From Dacryopinax spathularia (taxonomy: Eukaryota; Basidiomycota; Dacrymycetes; Dacrymycetales; Dacrymycetaceae), in the NCBI GenBank assembly GCA_037974965.1, contig JBBPFI010000005.1, positions 558,001 through 622,000 on the forward strand: a stretch of DNA of 64,000 nt, in the 5' to 3' direction. Within the stretch, counting starts at the first letter, position 1. Each line of letters starts with the position of its first letter. A program made the translations under genes and the position numbers. Below the pieces are notes generated by a model. The model saw nothing but the letters and a program-made list of their open reading frames with translations. It had not been told where the DNA came from and did not search any database. Of this stretch, positions 57,995 through 64,000 are shown in pieces.

Positions 57995-60240
57995 ATGGCA
58001 CGCAGAAGAGTCAAATCTGGAGGCCCGCAGCCTAAGTCTGCGCCCAAGGGAGTGAGCAGGAGAGACTCGAAGATCCGTGCACCTGTCACGCACGAGGATC
58101 TGGGCTTGGATGAGGAGGAGACTTGTACGTTGGCTTTACTTGATAGGAGATCCTTGGGGACTAACTTCGTTCTGAATAGGGCATAAAGACCAGGATCACA
58201 TCCTGCTGGAAAATGACAGGGTGGAGGATGATAGCGACGGAGAGGAGGAAGTTTTCGCTTTAAAGGGTATGCCGGAAGACGAGGACGAGGACGAGGATGA
58301 CTATGATGATGAAGACGATGAGAAAGGTGATTTTGAAGAAGAGGAAGAGGTGACTACCCCTCCTAAAACGAAGAAGTCGAAATCGAAAGCCACATCGAAA
58401 GTTTCCGCAGATCCCCTGTCCTCCGAGTCCGACGAGGAATCTGAGGAGGAAACGTGGGGTACGAAGAAGTCCGCGTACTATACTGCTCCTGGGGAGGATA
58501 CGGACTCCAGTGACGAGGAGGCCCGGGCATTAGAGGTGGCTGAGGCGAAGCGGCTTCAGAGGAAGGCCAGAGAAGGTCTGGCAGAAGATGACTTTGGTTT
58601 ATATGGCGGAGAGGACGATGATGTTGAGGAGATTGAGTACGTCGTTCGTCTCGGGAATAGTCGCCGACAGTGCTGACGTTGAGCAGTGTCATCACGGAAG
58701 AGCCTGTGGTCGTGGTTGAGAAGCAAGATATACCAGAAGATAAGGAAGGTCGGCGGCGACATCTGGAGCTGCACTCACCGGAGACGCTGGCTCTGGCAAG
58801 AGAATGGGGAGACATCGTCTATCGCATAGACGACATTAAGAAGCGGATCGAGTCGTACGTAATCGCGTTAGTATCCAAATCATGCGTTAAATCCAGCGAC
58901 TCTAGACAACCGGCCGAGATCGAACCTGATCTCATCGGCCTCATGCAGACTCACTACCAAGTGCTTCTGACATACGCCACCACGCTTGCCTTCTACTTCC
59001 ACCTCCGTGCCGATCCCTCACATGCGCGCAAACCCAACCCGCTGTCCGACCACCCTATACTCGAGCGCCTTCTCCAACTCAAACAGCTTCTTCACGAAAT
59101 GGAAAGCTACAACTTCGCTGCGGATGATCCGCTTCGGACTGGAGAGCTGTCGGGCGAGGAGGATACGGAGGATGAAGCAATGGCTGGACTGTGGGATGTC
59201 CGTAAACGGATGGGTTTGGAGGACGGCGAGCTGCAGGCGCTCTTGCGTGATGCACAAGGCGAGCCGGCTTTGGATGAGGATGAAGACCATCTTCTTGTTG
59301 CGCCAAAGGTCAACGGCAAGCTCAAAGGCGCTGCGAACGGAAAGGAAACAGTAACTAGCAAGCAGAAAGCGAACGGGAAGGAGAAGAAGCCTTCGAAGAA
59401 AGCGAACAAGAAGGGCGTCACATTTGACCTCGTCCAGCCAGAATTTGTACCGTCCGCTCGCAAGCGGCCCGCTGCTGCTCCGGTAGACGTAACGGCGGAC
59501 GCAGACGATCTGGCGTATGGCGAGCCGACCGCTCTCAGCGCTGCAGACTTGGCCGATAAGGCCGCCCGCAAGCGTTCTCTGCGCTTCCATACTTCACGGA
59601 TCGAAAGTGCTGCTGCTCGCCGTGACGCGGCTCGGAGATCCCGTGAAGGAGGCGATGAGGACATCCCTTACAAGGCTCGGCGGAAGGAGCAGGAGCTGCA
59701 GGCCAAGGCCAAGGCTGAGGCGAAGCTTAAGCAGCAACAGGAGCGGGAAGGCGCTGACTTGGATGACGAAGAGTGGGGTGAGAGTGACCGAAAACGGGCC
59801 AGAGAGGTCATGAGTGGACGAGGGGAAGAAGATGACTACGAGGGACTGTATGAGGCTGTGGAGAGAGATAGGAAGAAGAGAAAAATCGAGAAGAAGGAGG
59901 CATACGAAAAGGAACGCGCGGCTGAGAGGTGCGTTTTGCGCTCTTCCCTCCATGAGCGGCGCTTATCCGGCTGTGATATAGATATGTACCGACCGAGGAA
60001 GGCGCTGACGGTCCGCGCTCGCTCACCCGTGCCATTCTTACGAACAGAGGTCTGGCACCGAAACGGTCCAAACTGGCGCGGAACCCTCGGGTCAAGAAGC
60101 GTGTCAAGTTTGAACAGGCGAAGAAGAAGCTTGCCAGCCAGAAGGCTGTCTTTAAGGGTGGTCAGGCAGCTCTGGGTGGGGAGTACTCCGGAGAGAAGAG
60201 CGGTATTAGCAAGAGGGTCGTGAAGAGTGTTAAGTTGTGA
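57995..60240 (+). CDS. SAS10: Sas10/Utp3, U3 snoRNP small-subunit processome component
   Basis: Sas10/Utp3 acts in the nucleolus in 18S rRNA maturation. Exons: MARRRVKSGGPQPKS and DLGLDEEET; intron (about 58124-58179); WHKDQDHILLENDRVEDD plus a long acidic stretch; intron (about 58639-58686); VITEEPVVVVEK and the Sas10/Utp3/C1D domain (ETLALAREWGDIVYRIDD, IEPDLIGLMQTHYQVLLTY, FYFHLRAD, HPILERLLQLKQLLHEME). A Lys/Glu-rich middle follows, then after an intron near 59929-59981 the C-terminal Sas10 domain RNPRVKKRVKFEQAKKKLAS, GISKRVVKSVKL. An additional 51-nt intron (58855-58905) preserves the frame whether or not it is spliced. The start is fixed by the divergent FCF2 gene and the first ATG. 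Confidence 0.93.
58855..58905 (+). other. SAS10: Frame-preserving intron in SAS10
   Basis: GTACGT at 58855 and CTCTAG ending at 58905 enclose 51 nt with no in-frame stop. Spliced, the protein joins DDIKKRIES to QPAEIEPDL inside the Sas10/C1D helix region. If retained, it adds 17 residues there without truncation. Confidence 0.65.
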
Positions 60241-60806
60241 TGATGTGCGGCGTCTACTACTCAATCGAGCTTTCTTGTGACTCATTCTAACTTACCAGAT
60301 GTTTTCTTCACAACATGCTGTAGTTAGCGGGAGTCCGTGCGCAATATGTAAACGCCTGACCGCTTTTTATGGTCGCTGGTCGATGACTAGACCTCAAGGG
60401 CCCGTGGCCCCTATAAGTGGATAAGGGGAAATTGCGACGACGCTCACCACCTCATCTCTCAACGACCATCACCCAATACATCGCTGCAGCCACCAACACT
60501 GACGATTATCTTACGTGTTTACAGACTCTAGGTTTCAACTGAAGCTTGTACCCAGCCGTTTTCTGTTAGAAGTTCTGATTTCGTACAAACCCGCGACTCG
60601 TCGGAAGCAACTAAGGTCGAGGTTAAGGGCCGGCTGGGGCACCCATCTTACCCCAGGGGACGCGCGTCGCACCCCCAGCGCAAAATAGGGGCTCGTTGTC
60701 GAGGTCGTCGTCGGCGGCCTACACAACAGCTCACAAATTATTCACCATAAATCCTCCTCTGAAACTGTCGACTCGCCGCCCTTCAAAACTGCCATGCCAG
60801 GATGAC
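60241..60806. other. Intergenic region, SAS10 3' / EPL1 5'
   Basis: 566 bp. The frame that later encodes EPL1 stays open upstream from a TTG at 60696, but the first ATG is at 60807. No other feature was seen. Confidence 0.45.
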
Positions 60807-63800
60807 ATGCACTCGCCGTCCGTGGCGTCACAACCGCTCCCACCGGGCAAGGGCCACCCGCCGCCCCGCGCCCTGGGACAGCGCATCCGTGTTACCAACC
60901 GATCACGACTGCGGATCTACTATGGCTCACTCGACGCCGACACCGTCATACTCGACGAGGATGGGTCTGGGAACGGATTCGCTACTGCAGGTGTTGACGC
61001 TGAGGATGCCAAAGTATGTTTGTTTACTCCTTCATTGATGGCTGTCTACGCGTCGTCCCCCTGCGACGTGGAGCCCTCTGATTGGCTCGGAGGCAAACGT
61101 CATATTGGATTTTTGTCTGGGTCACGTGACTAACTTCGTATCCGTAGGAGCATCACTTACAAGTTGTCCTCTCCCTGCAGTCCTTGGAGGCAAGCGGGGC
61201 GCAGTCGAAGGGCGACGGGGAGACCCAGAATGACAAAACCGACTCGTCAAAAGAGCGGGAACGTCGGGCGTTCATTCCCGTCCCGGACGCTGCTGGTGTC
61301 GTGGCTGACTCCGATTACGAACAACTCTATGCCTCCGACTCACCGTGGAAAGACTCGACTGAATACATTCGTTTCAGCGACACTATCGATGAGACCATCA
61401 CATCGGGTTTGAAGGACGGGTATACGTACGATGTGGATGAGGAAGATGACTACTGGTTGGACCGTCACGAGCAAGATCCCGATGGCAGCGATAGTCAGAC
61501 TCCGGGAGCTCGGAACTCCCGCGCGAGGACGAAGAGCAAGGAGGTCGATTTTCCGGCCGTCGGTATACAGAAGACGGAGTTTGAGCTTTCGTTCGGCTTG
61601 ATGGAGATGTTCTGCGATGGCCTGCGTCCAACGTTGCACACGGACCTTACGAAGATTCCAGCCCTGCCCGATTTCGAAGAGAACTTTATTCATGAGCTTG
61701 AAGAGGAATACTTCGCCATCTACGAAGTCCCTTCCACTGTTCCCAAGCCCGAGCGTCTATGGTCCCTCGTGCGGACGCTGTACCCATTCTGGAAAGAGCG
61801 GAAGCTCGCTCGCGGGGGTTACCGAATCATGCCTCAGCTCAATACAGATGAAACGATGGAGGACGATCATTTCGTCTGTTTCCGCCGGCGCGATCCGAAG
61901 GCCATCCGACGTACACGTCGATCGGATACCACGCATATCGAGAAACTGGCACGCCTCAGAATGGACTTCGAGGAGCTGGAGGACATCGCAAGAACCACTT
62001 TACTTCGCGAGCAGAAGAAACAGCAACAAATTGCTGGAGATTATAAGGTCTACGAGGCACGCAAGCGGTTCAGCCATATCCTGCATCGGCCGGAGGTTAC
62101 CGGGTCATCGGAGGATGACAAGCTCCTCATACCAAATTACCAAGAGCCAAAACTGGTTGTGCAGTTGCCGAAGAAGATACATCGACTGGAGGAGAGTTTG
62201 GTCAAAGAGCTGCAAAAACCCAAGCCCATTGATCTTAGAGAGGTTGTCGCCGAAGAGACTAAGCAAGCTTATCGTAAGCGCAAGTTGGAAGACGAAGACC
62301 ATGAGAATCGCGTTGATGTAAGTCTGATCTTCTTTTACCATCAGCCAGGATTGGGCTGATAGACTGCAGGCGCTTGCTCAGCCGAAGATCCCGCGACTCG
62401 GTCAGTTCGAGTTCCAGTGGGTTTCTGAGCAGATCCAAACGGATGACCTACCTCCACCCCCTCGCACTGTTGCGCAGCAAGGCACGACTATTGGATTCCG
62501 TATTCGTCGAGGTCGCGGCGGTACTGTTCGGTGCGATCGTCTGATTCCGCGCGCTCGCCGGCGACTTGCGCAACAAGGCGATCTATTTACTCGGAAACCA
62601 TTGACGCATGAGGAAGAGGGCCGGTCCCTGACTGGCCTGTCGGACATCGATTCTGTCGCGGAAGAAACCCCCGCGTTATCCCCCGATAGTGGCTCAACAT
62701 CAACATCAACTTCATTGTCATCACCATCAAACGACGCTAGCCCGCCTTCGGAAATCATTCGCCAGCACTTCGTTGGCAAACATGTTTCAGCCGATCCAGA
62801 CTTCGAAGTCCAGGGTGTGCGGATCGTGGATGATTACGATGTCGCGTACGTGCAGTATCTCAATCCGGTGTCTTTGCATACCACTGATGCGTGATGTTAG
62901 ATTCTCCCGCCGTCGCGCACGTCTGCATGACCCTGGGAAATCCAATCCCCTGCACGTAAACAACAGCCATCTTCTTGCGGCACAGGTGTTTGTTCGCGAT
63001 GCAAGGACGAAGGAAGTCAAAGTTCCACTCTGGCCATCGCCGAAGGCTGCGAGTGCACCTGTTCGCATATCCGGGCTAAAGGTTGCGATTCCACAACAAC
63101 AATCCGGTGCTCCGGGCCTGCATACGATACGAACCAGTGTTACAGCAAATTCGGCATTACTGCACCAAACTCCTCTGCCGTCGGATGTGCGGGATACGCC
63201 TGGTCAGCCAGCATTTGAGGCAGTTGCCCCTGCGCCTTCAGACCGCGGAACGGCCATCAAGCGACCCCTTTCCACCTCTCACCAGCCCTTCTTGACTCCA
63301 TCTGGCCACGACAGCGCAGGAGACCACCCGGCCCATATCTCTGCACCTCATCCACCTGCAAATCGCGCTGGTTATGCAGTCGTGAAAGGTTCAGACGGAA
63401 AGGAGGTTCAACTGCGCCATCCCAGTGCCACCCAAACGCAAACTCCAGTACCCAACGGGCTGGGTTTGCAACTGGGCCCGATGGATCTCAAGTTGGCCAA
63501 CAACGTACAAAACCCTGCCGGCCTGCTTACGCAACCTCAGCACTACCCCTATTATCCTCAATCAGTGAACCCTACCGGTCGGCCTGACAGTTCTACGTTA
63601 CCAGCCAGCCAGCGAGTACCGCAACCGGGAATGCCTGCTGTACCGCTCTCAGGCGGAATGCCTGTGCACAATTACCCTCTGTACGCGCAAAATGCCGCGG
63701 CGACGGCTGCCTACTACGCGCAGACAATGAATGGTCTCGGTCTTGGACCTGGTCAAGCTCCACAAGGGTCGTCCACGTACCATGGCGATTACGCCCAATA

Positions 63801-64000
63801 CTGCAATCAAATGTGGCAAGCCTACCACGCTCTGAATCAAAATTATCCTCAGGCGCCCGCCGGATCTCCGCATCCACTCCCTCAGATGTCATCCGAAGCT
63901 GCTCAGCATTTCCTGCACGGCTTCCGCACAAACCCTCTCGATCCACAGAGTTTCGGTCATTTCCCACCGCCAAATCTGAACCTGCGGATACCGCAGGTGC
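60807..64000 (+). CDS. EPL1: Enhancer of polycomb-like protein Epl1, 5' part
   Basis: Epl1 is the scaffold of the NuA4/piccolo histone acetyltransferase, bridging the catalytic Esa1 to nucleosomes. Exon 1 (60807-61013) begins MHSPSVASQPLPPGKG and has RIRVTNRSRLRIYYG, an EPcA start. After an intron of about 135 nt the domain continues: EHHLQVVLSLQSLE, RRAFIPVPDAAGVV, DYEQLYASDSPWKDSTEYIR, FSDTIDETI, YDVDEEDDYWL, TEFELSFGLMEMFCDGL. The long second region includes FVCFRRRDPKAIRRTRR, typical of the family, and KIHRLEESLVKELQK. Introns near 62317-62368 and 62846-62900 connect to a Pro/Gln/Ser-rich C-terminal part that is still open at the window edge. The upstream in-frame TTG was not used because an ATG with the conserved N-terminus exists. 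Confidence 0.92.

Noticed and set aside
60696-60806. N-terminal extension of EPL1 from a TTG
   Set aside because: It would need a non-ATG start; the ATG at 60807 directly precedes the conserved domain and is preferred.
1-64000. tRNA, rRNA or CRISPR array
   Set aside because: I looked for the tRNA T-arm pattern (GGTTCRANTCC), rRNA-like blocks and regularly spaced direct repeats with unique spacers and saw none; the repeats present are minisatellite, Helitron or degenerate motifs.
1-64000. Biosynthetic gene cluster or a novel defence system
   Set aside because: The genes are mostly unrelated housekeeping functions with no core biosynthetic enzyme, no co-directional operon-like set and no shared pathway beyond the FCF2/SAS10 pair.

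Overview
This window is nuclear DNA from a filamentous basidiomycete fungus, probably Agaricomycotina. Genes are split by many introns of about 45-60 nt (GTRNGY donors, YAG acceptors). The protein repertoire fits that group: a DUF6535 membrane protein, an agaric-type F-box protein, a GPI-anchored chitin deacetylase, small secreted cysteine-rich proteins and a rolling-circle Helitron. The species is not identifiable by eye. CDS coordinates are given from start codon to stop codon and include introns.

Layout. 0-15 kb is dense housekeeping DNA: the 3' part of a phospholipase D (+), a GSKIP-domain protein (+), the proteasome ubiquitin receptor Rpn13 (+), RAD50 (-, many introns), a Clr2-type silencing factor with a long acidic N-terminus (-), a pirin (+) and a DUF3224 protein (-). 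15-27 kb is looser: a single-pass membrane protein (+), a phosphopantothenoylcysteine decarboxylase (-), a degenerate short-repeat array at 20.7-21.4 kb, a mitochondrial membrane/coiled-coil protein (-) and a chitin deacetylase (-).

27.06-35.58 kb is an inserted block of head-to-tail Helitrons. It holds two related ~1.2 kb non-autonomous units, each with a GTCTCCC minisatellite, and one apparently intact autonomous Rep-helicase element of about 6 kb. A TIR element flanked by TA duplications sits in the 5' terminus of the autonomous copy.

36.9-64 kb returns to genes: a SNF5-family chromatin remodeller subunit (-), an F-box protein (-), a DUF6535 protein (+), a borealin-like chromosomal passenger subunit (+), two tandem amino-acid/GABA/choline-type permeases (-,-) and a pair of related small secreted cysteine-rich proteins (+,+), the first with an in-frame stop. 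Then come FCF2 (-) and SAS10/UTP3 (+), two small-subunit processome factors sharing a 225 bp divergent promoter, and the 5' part of EPL1 (+), which runs off the window.

Functionally the region holds unlinked core genes: DNA repair, proteasome, chromatin (Clr2, SNF5/SFH1, EPL1), mitosis, ribosome biogenesis and CoA synthesis. I found no biosynthetic gene cluster, CRISPR array, tRNA or rRNA. The most distinctive features are the Helitron array with its nested TIR element, the paired secreted proteins, the RAD50 start codon split by an intron, and the 20.7-21.4 kb repeat array.
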